Counted from the stretch's first letter, positions 1 to 9,723 are shown. The stretch: DNA of 64,000 bases from CAWAQA01 sp963784065 (GCA_963784065.1 CAWAQA010000003.1:930001-994000), one strand, 5' to 3'. Numbers and translations: made by a program. The notes: generated by a model not told the origin, from the sequence alone.

Positions 1-498
1 CGCGAACAGCGCGGCGATGAAGATGATGGTCGGCAACACCTGGAACGCGAAGATGACGCCGTACTGGACGCCTTCCTCGCCGAGCACCGCGGTCATGATC
101 TTCGGCCAGGCCTCACGATTTCCGAGCGGGCCGAACACGAACGAAGACCCGACGAACGCGAAGTCGAGGACCCGCGTGATGACCGTCCCGGCTGCCTGGA
201 ACGCCTGCCGGCCGGCCCCGGTCTTGAGGACGATCAGAGCGAAGACGAACTGCAGCGTCAGCCCCCACGCCACGGTGCGGTGGTCGATCGCGCGACGGGC
301 GGACGAGAAGCAGTACGCGAGCGCCAGCAGGAGCGCGAGGCCGGCGACCGGCTGGACACGCGAGAGACCGGCGAATCCGAGCCCGATAGCGGCCGCGGCG
401 ATCGTCGCAAGGCCGCCGAGCACGGCGTAATCGCGAGGCGTCCACTCCTGCCGCCCGAGCTGGGGAAGTTCCGCGGTCGAGTGCAGGCCGTCGCTCAT
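1..498 (-). CDS. Concentrative nucleoside transporter (CNT/NupC family), 3' part outside window
   Basis: Inner-membrane, ion-coupled uptake of nucleosides. The frame opens with ATG at 498 and stays open to base 1, giving the first 166 residues of a protein that is usually about 400-430 residues long. Seen in the translation: hydrophobic stretches near residues 24-45, 50-65 and 80-95, the CNT-typical segment SSARRAIDHRTVAWGL followed by a QFVFALIVLKT helix, then GSSFVFG, and finally FAFQVLPTIIFIAALFA at the window edge. That order of motifs is what CNT/NupC proteins show. The start codon overlaps the stop of the upstream phosphorylase gene by four bases (ATGA, 495-498), so the two form one nucleoside-salvage operon: import followed by phosphorolysis. 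The remainder lies upstream of base 1. Confidence 0.85.
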   Translation of the reverse strand, partial: MSDGLHSTAELPQLGRQEWTPRDYAVLGGLATIAAAAIGLGFAGLSRVQPVAGLALLLALAYCFSSARRAIDHRTVAWGLTLQFVFALIVLKTGAGRQAFQAAGTVITRVLDFAFVGSSFVFGPLGNREAWPKIMTAVLGEEGVQYGVIFAFQVLPTIIFIAALFA

Positions 499-1802
499 CT
501 GACCTCCGCCAGCACCTTCTCGCGCGGCGGCGGCGGCGGCGTCTCGCCAATCTCCGCGGCGCCGCGGCAGAGCGCCGCCGCCGCCTCGAGGCCAATCCCG
601 TCGCGATGATGGATCTCGACCAGCGCGTCCCCGTCCGTCACCCGATCCCCGGGTCTTGCCAGCACCACCAGCCCGACCGCATGATCCACCGGGTCATCCA
701 CCCGCGTTCGCCCCGCTCCGAGGAAGTTGCTCGCCCGGCCCAGGGCTTCGGCACGCATGCGCGTCACGAACCCGGAGCGTTCGGCGCGCACGATATGCCG
801 GGACGGCGCCGTCGGCAGCCGCCCGTAGTCATCGACGACGCGGGGGTCGCCGCCCTGCCGCTCGATCATCCGTGCGAACCGCTGCAGCGCCTCGCCGGAC
901 CCGATCGCCGATGCCACCCGTCCCCGGGCGATCCGTTCGTCGTCCTCGACTCCCGCGAGAATCAGCATCCTCGACGCCAGGCGTGTGACGACGGCCGTCA
1001 GATCCGCCGGGCCGGCACCCTTCAGGACGTCCAGGCACTCCACGATCTCGAGGGCGTTGCCGATCGATCGGCCGAGCGGCGCCTCCATGTCCGTGATGAA
1101 GGCCTCCGTGCGCACACCCGCCGCGGTGCCGATCGCGACCATCGACTGTGCCAGCAGGGTGGCTTGATTCACGTCCTTCATGAACGCGCCGTCGCCGCAC
1201 TTGACGTCGAGCACCAGGGCGTTGCTGCCCTCCGCCAGCTTCTTGCTCATGATCGACGCGGAAATCAGCGGAACGCTTTCGATGGTCGCGGTGACGTCGC
1301 GCAACGCGTACAGCTTCTTGTCGGCCGGCGCGAGCGCCCCGGTCTGGCCGATGATGGCCGTGCCGACGTCGCGGAGCACCTGCTTGAACTCCTCGATGCC
1401 CAGGTCGATCCGGAAGCCGGGGATGGACTCCACCTTGTCGAGGGTCCCACCGGTGTGGCCGAGGCCACGGCCCGACATCTTCGGCACGATCACGCCGCAC
1501 GCGGCGGCCACCGGCGCGAGGACGATGGACACCTTGTCCCCGACGCCGCCGGTGCTGTGCTTGCCGACCTTCACGCCGGGAATGTCGGACAAGTCGACGC
1601 GCCCGCCCGAGCTCACCATCGCGTCGGTCAGCCAGGCGGTTTCCTGGTCCGTCATCCCCCGCAGCACGATGGCCATCAGGAGAGCCGACGCCTGGTAGTC
1701 CGGGACAGTACCCGTCGTGACACCGGCCACGAACCGGCTGATGTCGTCGCGAGAAAGAGCGTGCCCATCGCGCTTTTTCGCGATGACGTCAACGAAGCTC
1801 AT
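495..1802 (-). CDS. deoA: Thymidine / pyrimidine-nucleoside phosphorylase
   Basis: Cytoplasmic phosphorolysis of pyrimidine (deoxy)nucleosides to base plus (deoxy)ribose-1-phosphate. From ATG 1802 the protein is 435 residues, the normal family length. The N-terminal helical domain is followed by the phosphate-binding loop KHSTGGVGDKVS (residues 81-92) and the family signature SGRGLGHTGGTLDKVE (about 110-125); the C-terminal alpha/beta domain is complete. The frame stays open upstream of 1802, but that stretch is low-complexity Ser/Gly/Gln/Pro sequence typical of the spacer, so the MSFVDVIAKKRDG start is preferred; this N-terminus matches the family. Its stop overlaps the start of the nucleoside transporter gene (ATGA). 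Whether it prefers thymidine (DeoA) or also uridine (Pdp) cannot be decided from sequence alone. Confidence 0.93.
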   Translation of the reverse strand: MSFVDVIAKKRDGHALSRDDISRFVAGVTTGTVPDYQASALLMAIVLRGMTDQETAWLTDAMVSSGGRVDLSDIPGVKVGKHSTGGVGDKVSIVLAPVAAACGVIVPKMSGRGLGHTGGTLDKVESIPGFRIDLGIEEFKQVLRDVGTAIIGQTGALAPADKKLYALRDVTATIESVPLISASIMSKKLAEGSNALVLDVKCGDGAFMKDVNQATLLAQSMVAIGTAAGVRTEAFITDMEAPLGRSIGNALEIVECLDVLKGAGPADLTAVVTRLASRMLILAGVEDDERIARGRVASAIGSGEALQRFARMIERQGGDPRVVDDYGRLPTAPSRHIVRAERSGFVTRMRAEALGRASNFLGAGRTRVDDPVDHAVGLVVLARPGDRVTDGDALVEIHHRDGIGLEAAAALCRGAAEIGETPPPPPREKVLAEVR

Positions 1803-2161
1803 GCGGAGAGTGCCATTGTATCTTGGCCGCGAGGCGGAAGGGGTGCGGGGTAGGGGAACCGGAGCGGGACAGGGGTCAGGTGAGGGCGGAGAGGGCCGTT
1901 CTGGCAACAGGCTCGGGCATGAAGTCTTGAAGACTGATTCCTGGGCCTCTGACCCGAGGCCCTGCCCCTGCCCGCTCCCCTGACTCCTGTCCGATAATCC
2001 CCTGCCCTGCCGCTGCTCCCTCCCCCGCCCGCTGCCCGCCTGACTGTCCGATAGTCCCCCCGAATGGTTCGTCACGCGCCCGCGCTTTCACCCGAGCTCG
2101 TACCGGCAGTCGGCTGCACCCGCGCGGTCGTTGCCAGGGACGTGAGCCTTCCAGGAACCGA
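1803..2161. other. Divergent intergenic region with degenerate repeats
   Basis: A 359 bp spacer between divergent genes. It holds degenerate runs of CCTGCCC/CTCCC type and two near-identical 15-mers, TGTCCGATAATCCCC (about 1988-2002) and TGTCCGATAGTCCCC (about 2045-2059), 57 bp apart, each containing a GATAAT/GATAGT hexamer that could serve as a -10 box for the HEAT-repeat gene. No convincing -35 element was seen. An AGGA at about 2153-2156 is a reasonable ribosome binding site for the ATG at 2162. No coding signal was found on either strand. Confidence 0.5.
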
Positions 2162-4369
2162 ATGGCGACCGCACCGACCACCGAACCGATGTCGAACGAG
2201 CAGAGCGCCGTGCTCGCCGACTTCGCGCGCACGTGCAAGGCGGCGGCACGCTCGGTGTCACTCTATCCGGCCACCCACCCGGCCATCACCAGCTCACTGG
2301 CCCGCGTCGTTGCGGCGTCGGCACGATTGACGACGAGCGGCGACGTCACGTTGAACGTGCATCCCGGTGCGATCCTGATCGAGGGAAAGGCGCCGGTCCG
2401 CCCTGACGCGGCCATCGGTGAGTTCGCGGCGATCCTGCACGAGCGTCTCATCGGGTCGCTGCGGATCGAACGCGGCGCCGATGCGCAGGACTGGCATGCG
2501 CTGCTGACGCTGCTTGGCCGTGCGCCGGACGATCTGATGGCCGACGGGGGCGTCGGCAAGGCGTGGGCCGCCGGCGGACGCGACCATTTCGACATCCGCG
2601 AGATCGATTACGCCGAGGTCCTGCGCGAGCGTGCGGGTGGTGATGCGGCGCAGTGGAATCGCATCATCGCTCATTGCCTCCAGAGCGACGCGGCGACGCT
2701 CGACGACCGTGCGATCGCGTCGATGATCGAGACGTTCGGCGATCCGGACCGCCTCCGCGCCTTCCTCGACACGCTGCAGAGCACGGCTGACGGCCAGGGC
2801 GCGACCCTCGGCGCCCGTGCCGCGGCGCTCGTCCAGCTCCTGCGCCGGGCGCTCGAGGCGGCCGGCAAGCGCGGTGCTCACGAAGGCGAACGCATCCTGC
2901 AGACGGTTGCCGAGGTGGCCCCGCGGCTCACGCCCGAGATGATGATGGCCCTCGCGAGCGAGAAGACCGTGGTCGAACGCATGGGCGACAAGGGGATCTC
3001 GTCGTTCGTGGCGAACTCGATCGTCTTGGAGCGGGGCGCCACCGAGCGGCTGGCGCAGGCATTCCAGGCACTGGTCCCCGAGGCGGAGCGCAGGGAACGG
3101 CTGCTCGACCTGGCCCAGGCGGAAGCGGCCGGCAGCCCGCTCGGCGCGGAGGGAGGTTTCGAGGATCTGTGGCAGTCAGCCGCCTCGATGCTCACGTCGT
3201 ACTCCGATCAGAACTATGTGTCGGCGGAGTACGGCCGCGAGCTGTCCGACGCGCGGACGCAGGCGATCGAGGTCGATCGAGTCTCGGACGATCCGCCCGA
3301 ACGTGTGCAGGAGTGGCTCGCCTCGGTGTCCGATACCGCCGTGCGCCAGCTGGATCTCAGCCTGCTGCAGGACCTGCTCCGGCTCGAGACCGACCCCGCA
3401 CGCTGGCAGGAGGTCGCGATCGTCGGCGTCGCCGAAATCGAACGCCGGACGCTGCTCGGCGAGGTGAGCGACGCGCTGCAACTGACGGGCGCGCTCGTGC
3501 GCGAGTCGGCGGAAGGCGGCCGCGAGGGTCTTGCCGCGCCGGCAGAGGCGGTGTTGAACAAGCTCGCCGGCGGGCCGCTCGTCCGCCACATCGTCACCTA
3601 CCTGCGCAAAGCGGATGAGACCGACGCAGAGCCCCTCAATCGCCTGTGTCACGACATCGGCCCGCGCATCGCGCGGCCGCTGGCGGAAGCGCTGGCCGTG
3701 GAAGACAACAACCGCGTGATCCTGCGGTTGCGCGAGCTGCTGCTCGCCTTCGGCGCCGCCGGCCGGCAGTCGGTCGAACGGTTGAAGAATTCCTCGAATC
3801 CGGCGGTGCGGCGTATGGCGATCGACCTGCTGCGCGTCTTCGGCGGGCGCGAGGCGCTGCCGGAGCTGGCGTCGATGCTCGATGACGCGGACCCGCAGGT
3901 GCAGCGTGAGTCGATCCGCGCCATCGTGCAGATCGCCACCAACGACGCCTACGCCGTGCTGGAGCGGGCGCTCGTCGCCGGGAGCACGTCGCGCGACACC
4001 GTGCTGCAGGAGCTGATCGGCCTGCGCGACGACAAGGCGATCCCCCTGCTGTGCTACGTCCTCAACCACTCGGCGCCGCGCGGCAAGCTGGTCGAAGTCC
4101 ACACGCACATCATCGAGGCCCTTGGCGGGCTGAGCGCACACAAGGAGTCGACACGAACGCTTCGCGCCGTGCTCCACCGCGGTGAGTGGTGGGCTCCGTA
4201 CCGCACGGCGGCGCTTCGCCGCGCCGCGGCCACGGCGCTGCGGCGGATCGGCACACCGGAAACGCTGGCGGTCCTCGAGGATGCCGTCGCCCATGGCAGC
4301 CGCGGCGTCCGCAGCGTCGCCCGCGCGCAGATCGGAATGGGCGCGCGGCGGGAACGGGCCCGGTCATGA
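2162..4369 (+). CDS. HEAT-repeat protein with an N-terminal domain shared with the adjacent HD-GYP protein
   Basis: Function unknown; probably a cytoplasmic scaffold or signalling partner. The 735-residue protein has two parts. Residues about 10-115 contain the pattern SLYPATHP, then a beta-rich segment (TLNVHPGAILIEGKAPV) and a helical end (WHALLTLLGR). The same order occurs at the N-terminus of the next gene product (TQLYAANHP, GDELVVGGSPVP, LTQLVQTLGR). The C-terminal third is built of HEAT-type helix pairs, for example NPAVRRMAIDLLRVFGG and DADPQVQRESIRAIVQIA. No signal peptide or membrane segment is visible. The stop overlaps the ATG of the HD-GYP gene by four bases, so translation is coupled and the two proteins probably work together. 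The start at 2162 is backed by an AGGA five bases upstream; MSNEQ at 2189 is an alternative. Confidence 0.85.
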   Translation: MATAPTTEPMSNEQSAVLADFARTCKAAARSVSLYPATHPAITSSLARVVAASARLTTSGDVTLNVHPGAILIEGKAPVRPDAAIGEFAAILHERLIGSLRIERGADAQDWHALLTLLGRAPDDLMADGGVGKAWAAGGRDHFDIREIDYAEVLRERAGGDAAQWNRIIAHCLQSDAATLDDRAIASMIETFGDPDRLRAFLDTLQSTADGQGATLGARAAALVQLLRRALEAAGKRGAHEGERILQTVAEVAPRLTPEMMMALASEKTVVERMGDKGISSFVANSIVLERGATERLAQAFQALVPEAERRERLLDLAQAEAAGSPLGAEGGFEDLWQSAASMLTSYSDQNYVSAEYGRELSDARTQAIEVDRVSDDPPERVQEWLASVSDTAVRQLDLSLLQDLLRLETDPARWQEVAIVGVAEIERRTLLGEVSDALQLTGALVRESAEGGREGLAAPAEAVLNKLAGGPLVRHIVTYLRKADETDAEPLNRLCHDIGPRIARPLAEALAVEDNNRVILRLRELLLAFGAAGRQSVERLKNSSNPAVRRMAIDLLRVFGGREALPELASMLDDADPQVQRESIRAIVQIATNDAYAVLERALVAGSTSRDTVLQELIGLRDDKAIPLLCYVLNHSAPRGKLVEVHTHIIEALGGLSAHKESTRTLRAVLHRGEWWAPYRTAALRRAAATALRRIGTPETLAVLEDAVAHGSRGVRSVARAQIGMGARRERARS

Positions 4370-5721
4370 GCTCGATGCCGCGCTCACGGCTGGCCGAAGA
4401 GCTCGTCCGCCGTCTTGCCGCGGCGTTTCGCGGCACGCAGCTCTACGCGGCGAATCACCCGCTCGTCGTGCGCAACATCGGCGCCCTCGCCGAGACGCTG
4501 TCGCTCGTGCTCGCCACCACGCCGTCCATTGCGATCGGCATCGTGGGAGACGAGCTCGTCGTCGGCGGCAGCCCGGTGCCGCGCGCGGCCGAGAACATGG
4601 GCGAGCTGATGCGGCGTCTGCAGCAGTCCGGCATCGAGCGCATCGTGATCGACCGCGGCGTGGAGCAAGCGGAGCTGACGCAGCTCGTCCAGACCCTGGG
4701 CCGCGGCGACTCGCGCGACCCGGCGGCCGTGCTGGCTCGCCTGCCGCACATTCGCGTGGGGCGGCTGCAGGTCGAAGAACGCATCGAGCACGCCTTCGGC
4801 GACGTCGCGACCTTCCGCCGCCTTTACGACGACGCGGTGTCAGTGGCGGGCACGTTGTGGGACAGCGCCAAGGTGGAAGGCGCACCCGACGCCAACGCGG
4901 CACGGGGGATGGTGGACTCGCTGGCGCAGGCGGTGGCGCAGAACCGGACGGCCCTGATGGCGCTGACGGCGCTGAAGAACTACGACAACTACACGTTCAC
5001 GCACATGGTGAACGTCTCGATTCTCACGATGGGACAGGCGCGGGGGCTTGGCGTCGATGGTGCGCTGCTGCGCGAGTTCGGCCTCGCCGCGCTGATGCAC
5101 GACATCGGCAAGGTCAAGACGCCGTCGGAGATCCTGAACAAGCCCGACAGGCTGACCGAAAAGGAGTTCGACATCCTGAAGCGTCACACGGTAGAGGGCG
5201 CGGAGATTCTCCGCCGCACGCCGGAGATCCCGACGCTGGCGCCGGTCGTGGCGTTCGAGCATCACCTGCGCGCCGACGGAACCGGATATCCCATCGGCGT
5301 CACCCGGCCCACGCTCAACCTGGGCACCGTGCTGTGCGGCATCGCCGATGTCTACGACGCGATGCGCTCCCAGCGCATCTACCAGGAGGCGTTCCCGACC
5401 GATCGCATCCTCGCGGTGCTGCAGCGCAATGACGGCGCGCAGTTCGACCAGAACCTGGTGCGGCGCTTCACGCAACTGGTCGGCATCTATCCCGCCGGCA
5501 ACCTGGTGCGCCTCGACTCCGGCGAGATCGCGGTGGTGGTCAAGACGTACGCGCCGGATCCATACCGGCCGCAGGTGCGGGTCCTCGTCGCGCGCGACGG
5601 CACCCGCCTCGAGCGTCCCTACGACGTGAATCTCTGGGAAGCGGCGGAGGGTCAGCCGCAGTCGGTGAAGGCGCCGGTCGATCCGGCGCAGTACGGGATC
5701 GATCCGCTGACATTTCTCTGA
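4366..5721 (+). CDS. HD-GYP domain phosphohydrolase
   Basis: Predicted cytoplasmic metal-dependent phosphodiesterase, most likely acting on cyclic dinucleotides. From the overlapping ATG at 4366 it is 451 residues. The N-terminal ~110 residues are the domain shared with the preceding HEAT-repeat protein. The catalytic domain follows: an upstream His at about 213 (YTFTHMVN), the HD pair at 245-246 in LMHDIGKVKTP, the His of LKRHTVEGAEIL, and the GYP motif HHLRADGTGYP at 299-309. All metal ligands expected of an active HD-GYP enzyme appear to be present. About 90 residues after the catalytic domain, ending IDPLTFL, have no clear assignment. A longer reading from 4186 would merely translate the upstream gene in another frame. 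Operon partner: the HEAT-repeat gene. Confidence 0.88.
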   Translation: MSSMPRSRLAEELVRRLAAAFRGTQLYAANHPLVVRNIGALAETLSLVLATTPSIAIGIVGDELVVGGSPVPRAAENMGELMRRLQQSGIERIVIDRGVEQAELTQLVQTLGRGDSRDPAAVLARLPHIRVGRLQVEERIEHAFGDVATFRRLYDDAVSVAGTLWDSAKVEGAPDANAARGMVDSLAQAVAQNRTALMALTALKNYDNYTFTHMVNVSILTMGQARGLGVDGALLREFGLAALMHDIGKVKTPSEILNKPDRLTEKEFDILKRHTVEGAEILRRTPEIPTLAPVVAFEHHLRADGTGYPIGVTRPTLNLGTVLCGIADVYDAMRSQRIYQEAFPTDRILAVLQRNDGAQFDQNLVRRFTQLVGIYPAGNLVRLDSGEIAVVVKTYAPDPYRPQVRVLVARDGTRLERPYDVNLWEAAEGQPQSVKAPVDPAQYGIDPLTFL

Positions 5722-5730
5722 TCGAGGAAG

Positions 5731-5818
5731 GGCGGACCTGAAGGTCCGCCTCTACGGGTCGGGTGGCGGACCTGAAGGTCCGCCTCTACGGTCGGGATGG
5801 CGGACCTGAAGGTCCGCC
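5731..5818. repeat. Three tandem REP-like palindromes
   Basis: Three copies of the perfect palindrome GGCGGACCTGAAGGTCCGCC at about 5731-5750, 5765-5784 and 5799-5818, spaced exactly 34 bp apart, with CTCTACGG-type linkers. They sit between the stop of the HD-GYP gene (+) and the stop of the AsmA-like gene (-), so they could act as a bidirectional transcription terminator or mRNA 3' stabiliser. A degenerate copy lies near 51893-51912. Confidence 0.85.
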
Positions 5819-5879
5819 TCCGCGTCCATGCGTCCTCCGCTTATACGTGTGCCTTTGTCCTCGGTCCACGAGCCTGGTG

Positions 5880-7515
5880 CTATCCCGGGCCGAACGCGCG
5901 CTTGACGTCGAGGCCGAACGACGGCTTGTCGCGCGAGCCCGAGATCCGGATCGGGAACTTCGATCCGCCGCCGGGCCGGCGGAAGAACGGCTGCGCCATG
6001 CGCGCGAGCATCGATTTGAAGCCGGACGTCATGTCGCCAAGGCTGGCGTCCGTCAGCAGCTCGCCGGCGAAATCCATCTGCTCGCTGCGAAGGTCGTAAG
6101 TGCCCGCGAGCTGGACGATGGCGCCGGGAACGCCGAACGTGAGGTTGGTGAAACGCAGCGCCGCGTTCGCCATCACGAACTCGCCGGACAGGTTGGAGAC
6201 CACGCTCTCACCATCGTTGCCGTCCTCGTCACCGCGGCCTTTCTGGCTGAGCATGGTGATCTTCTTCTGCACGTCCACGTTCATGAAGCGGGCCTGCGCG
6301 AGCTTGAACCCGCCCTGGAGCTGCAGCTTCTCGACCACGCTGGCTTCGCCGGCCGGGAGCAGGAACTTGGTCCTCAAATCGATGCGGCCGGTCAGCATCG
6401 GCTTGGCGCCCTTGACGGCGAGCTGGAGGAGGTCCTCGATCCGTCCTTTGTCGATGGCGATGTCGAGCGCGATGTGGCGGCCCTTCACTTCCTGGGCGCG
6501 AACCACCGCGCCCTTCGTCTTGATCTGCGTCTCGCCGATGATCGGCATCGACCCGCTCCAGGTACGTGTTGCCGTTGGTGCCGTCCACCACCGCGTTGAA
6601 CGTCGTCATCAGGTGCACGGGCGTCCCGGCCAGATCAACGCGGAAGTCGGGCACGTCGGTGGTGCCTTCCACCTCGATGCGCTCGAGCGCGCCGCGGTAC
6701 CGTCCCTCCGACGTCAACGTGCCGCCGATGCCTTTGATCGTGTTGAGGTCGGCATTCTTGAAGAGGTACTGACCCTCGACCGGCGTGAGCTGCGGGTCGT
6801 CCGGCTGCCATGGACCAAACTTCCCGCTCGTCTCGATCCGTCCGGCAGGCTTGGGATTGGTGAGCGCAGCCGTGAACGTGGCGGGGCGATCGCCACCGAA
6901 ATCGCGCATGTCGAGGTCATGGATCTCGAAGATGCGCGGCAACTTCGTCACGTCCCGCGGTGTGAGCTCGAGCGTCGCGCGCGTCGCGACGATGTGGTCG
7001 ATCAGCAGCGGGCCGGAGTTGCGGCGCCGGAAGGGCAGCCAGCGCCGGCGCGGCGGGGCGATGTCGCCGGCGGTTTCCGCCGCTGTGGCCCGTCCCGACG
7101 TCGCGACCGTCTCAGAGCCGGCCGGCACGTCAGGCCTCGGCTTGAGTCCGCCGGGGGGAATGCGGATGTCCAGGCCGTCGAGCTCAACGGTGGTCAGATG
7201 GAGCGGCGGCGCCGCTCCCAGCGCCCAGAGCCCGGTGCTCGCCGAGAAGGACTCGATGGCGATCAGCGGTTCGACGTCGGTGCGGCCGTTGTGCCGCAGC
7301 CGCAGGCCGCCGCCGGTAATCGCCGGCCTCGGAAAGGCATCGACGGCGAGCATGTCGAGCTCGACCTGGCTGCGGAAGCGCTCGTTCAGCGCGTCGACGA
7401 CGAGATCGCGGACGTGCGGTGTCTGTCTCGTGACGATCGAAACGAGGATCGCCACGCCCGCGAGGAGCACGAAACACCCCACAATGAGAAGCGCCACGCG
7501 TCTTCGTATGACCAC
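5880..7515 (-). CDS. AsmA-family protein (apparent frameshift near 6549)
   Basis: AsmA-family proteins are inner-membrane anchored periplasmic proteins linked to outer-membrane lipid and protein homeostasis. The N-terminal frame (start 7515) has a membrane anchor at residues about 8-28 and reads into TTFNAVVDGTNGNTYLERV, then loses sense; the continuation, KTKGAVVRAQEVKGRHIALD to the stop at 5880, lies one frame away. Both parts belong to the same AsmA C-terminal layout (repeated beta segments, VQLAGTYDLRSEQMDFAGEL near the end). Removing one base near 6549 joins them into a protein of about 545 residues. A sequencing error is more likely than decay because both parts are otherwise intact. 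No obvious operon partners; the gene converges on the HD-GYP gene across the REP palindromes. Confidence 0.8.
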
Positions 7516-8018
7516 CTGGTCCGTCTAATCACGAAGCGTGCCGTCCGCGTCAGGATGTGGAGGTCACGCGACGCCTTTCACATGTGATTCGGGCTTGCAG
7601 CCGCCCTTCACATGTGGCGTCGGCTCTAATCGCCCTTTATATGGGGCTTCCGGCTTCAGCCGCAATCTTGCCGTGGCTTCCGGCTCTAGGCGGAAGATCA
7701 TCGACTGGTCTGCGCATCACCTGGCAACGCTGGCGGATGAGCTCCGGTTGTGCCACTGTGTGTACCTGGCAATCACGTTCTCCGCTCTCGTTATGATTGG
7801 GGACACTAGTGGGATGTCCTTGCGACTACGAGAGCGGGTCGCCCGTTGGCTCCACCCCGGGGTTGGCCCGCGAGATGTGGTCGAAAGGCTGTCGTGGGCA
7901 CTGCAGGTTCAGTTGATGCAGTCCATAGTGCTGTAGGTTGGCGTTCTCGCCGGTGTCCTGCTCCCGACGGCGGAGGGAGGAGTCCTGCGCGAGGCATTGA
8001 GATAAAGAAAAGGTACCG
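7516..8018. other. Intergenic region with a threefold ~30 bp repeat
   Basis: A 503 bp divergent spacer. Near its left end are three degenerate repeats beginning CGCCTTTCACATGTG (7572), CGCCCTTCACATGTG (7602) and CGCCCTTTATATGGG (7631), about 30 bp apart, followed by REP-like GGCTTCCGGCTTCAGCCG (about 7645-7661). The rest (about 7700-8018) is less GC-rich and presumably carries the promoter of the subtilase gene. An AAAAGG purine run at about 8007-8013 lies just before the ATG at 8019. I see no gene in it. Confidence 0.5.
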
Positions 8019-9543
8019 ATGATCTTCTCGACTCGTGCGCGCGCGGCTGCGTTTCTGCTCGCAGGGGTGTTCGGCGTTGCCGCCGCCGCACAGGCCCCGG
8101 TGCCGGTGTTCCGGGCGCTCGTCGCCGACCTCTCCTCGCCCGGGATCGATCGCGGCCTGCGGGACAACGACCCGCCCCGCGACCCGAGGACCAGCGCGAA
8201 CCAGCTCGATCCCGAGCCGTTCGTGCGCGGCAGCATCATCGTGAAGTTCCGCGCCGGCACCTCCGCCGCGGCGCAGCGCGCCATGCTCGCCAGCGTCAAC
8301 GGCGCCGCCACCCAGGCGCCCACCTACGCGAACTTCGACATTGTCGCCATCGACGCGGCCGCCGACCCCGAAGCGGCGGCGCGCCGCCTCGATGCGCAAC
8401 CCGACGTGGACTACGCGCAGGCCCGCTATCGTGTCGCGCCGATGTTCACGCCGAACGATCCGTTCTATTCACGGCAGTGGAACTACCCGGCGATCGACAT
8501 GGAGCGGGCATGGGACATCAATCCGGGCGCGGCATCGGACATCGTCGTCGCCGTGCTCGACAGCGGCGTCGCGTTCCGCAGCGGCGTGTTCCGCTTCAAC
8601 GCGCCGTGCGTTCTCTATCGGGGGAACGAACTTTCCCGCGCTCGGAACGATTGACGTCCCGTTTGCCGCGGCACCCGACCTCGGCGCGCCGGATCGATTC
8701 GTCTCGCCCCGCGACTTCATCTGGAACGACGCCAACCCGCTCGACTTCGACGGCCATGGCACGCACGTCGCGGGCACGGTCGGCCAGACCACGAACAACA
8801 ACGTCGGCGTCGCGGGCATGGCGTTCAACGTCCGCATCATGCCGGTGAAGGTCATCTCGGGCATCTGGGACGCCATCTTCAGCGCGCCGTTCGTGGGCAC
8901 CGACGATGTGGTGGCACGAGGTGTGAGATACGCCGTGGACAACGGCGCCAAGGTGTTGAACATGAGCATCGGCCGGACCGGGCCGCCGGCGCCGGTGGTG
9001 CAGGAGGCGATCCAGTACGCGGTGTCGCGCGGCGCCTTCGTCGTCGTCGCCGCGGGCAACGATTTCCTCGACGGGAACCCGACACCGCGGCCGGCGGATG
9101 TCGCGCCGCTCATCGACGGGATGGTGGCCGTCGCCGCGATTGGACGGGATGGCCAGCGCGCGCGCTACTCGAACACCGGGACCTACGTGGAGCTCGCCGC
9201 GCCGGGCGGGGACACGAGCCGTGGCGGTGCCGCGGCCGGCATCCTGCAGCAGACCTACGACTTCGATTTCACGGAGACCTACCTGCAAGGCCCGTCGCGG
9301 TATCGCGCGCCGCGCTTCGACGTGTTCGCGTACCAGTTCTTCCAGGGCACGTCGATGGCGACGCCGCACGTCTCCGGCTTCGCCGCCCTCCTGATGCAGC
9401 AGGGCATCACGAGCCCCGCCGCCATCGAGGCCATCATGAAGCGGTATGCGACCGACATCGGAGCGGCCGGCCGCGACAACGAGTTCGGGTACGGCCTCAT
9501 CAGTCCGCGCGCGACGCTGCGGGGAATGGGGTTGGTGCGATGA
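8019..9543 (+). CDS. Secreted subtilisin-like serine peptidase, S8 family (apparent frameshift near 8630)
   Basis: Predicted extracytoplasmic endopeptidase. A Sec signal peptide (RARAAAFLLAGVFGVAAAAQ) starts the protein. A propeptide-like region (GSIIVKFRAGTSAAAQRAML) precedes the catalytic domain. The triad is complete: Asp in VVAVLDSGV, His in DGHGTHVAGT, Ser in FFQGTSMATPHVSG, with the oxyanion Asn region in VVVAAGNDF. Residues up to RSGVFRFNAP are in one frame and the segment from FPALGTIDVPFAAAPDL onward is in another, so a one-base error lies around 8600-8640; corrected length is about 508 residues. Unlike the two subtilases at 14.8 and 17.7 kb it has no HxVWGD repeats. It is followed after about 180 bp by an outer-membrane protein gene on the same strand. 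Confidence 0.88.
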
Positions 9544-9572
9544 ACCTGCTGCCAACGCGCGGCCATCCCTCA

Positions 9573-9720
9573 CGGCACGCGGAGACACGGAGTCGCGGAG
9601 GGCCTCGAGCAGATCTTCGTGGCGTATCTCCGCGCCTCCGCGTCTCCGCGGCTTCCGGGTTTCGCGGTGACTTCCCCGGCTCCGTGGCTTCCGGCTTCAG
9701 CCGGACGGTCACGTCGCCAC
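9573..9720. repeat. Inverted CGCGGAGACACGGAG-type spacer repeat plus REP
   Basis: ACGCGGAGACACGGAG (about 9578) is mirrored by CCGCGTCTCCGCGG (about 9637-9652), then GGCTTCCGGCTTCAGCCGGA (about 9686-9705) follows. The same family recurs at the mreB/mreC boundary near 28,560-28,645. It lies between two + strand genes and is probably untranslated spacer; a predicted reading through it gives Arg/Ser-rich nonsense. Confidence 0.6.
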
Positions 9721-9723
9721 CGT

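Noticed and set aside
606..1853. A 415-residue + strand frame
   Set aside because: Antisense to the phosphorylase gene; no domain or ribosome binding site.
1803..2075. N-terminal extension of the pyrimidine-nucleoside phosphorylase
   Set aside because: Low-complexity translation of spacer repeats; the family begins at MSFVDVIAKK.
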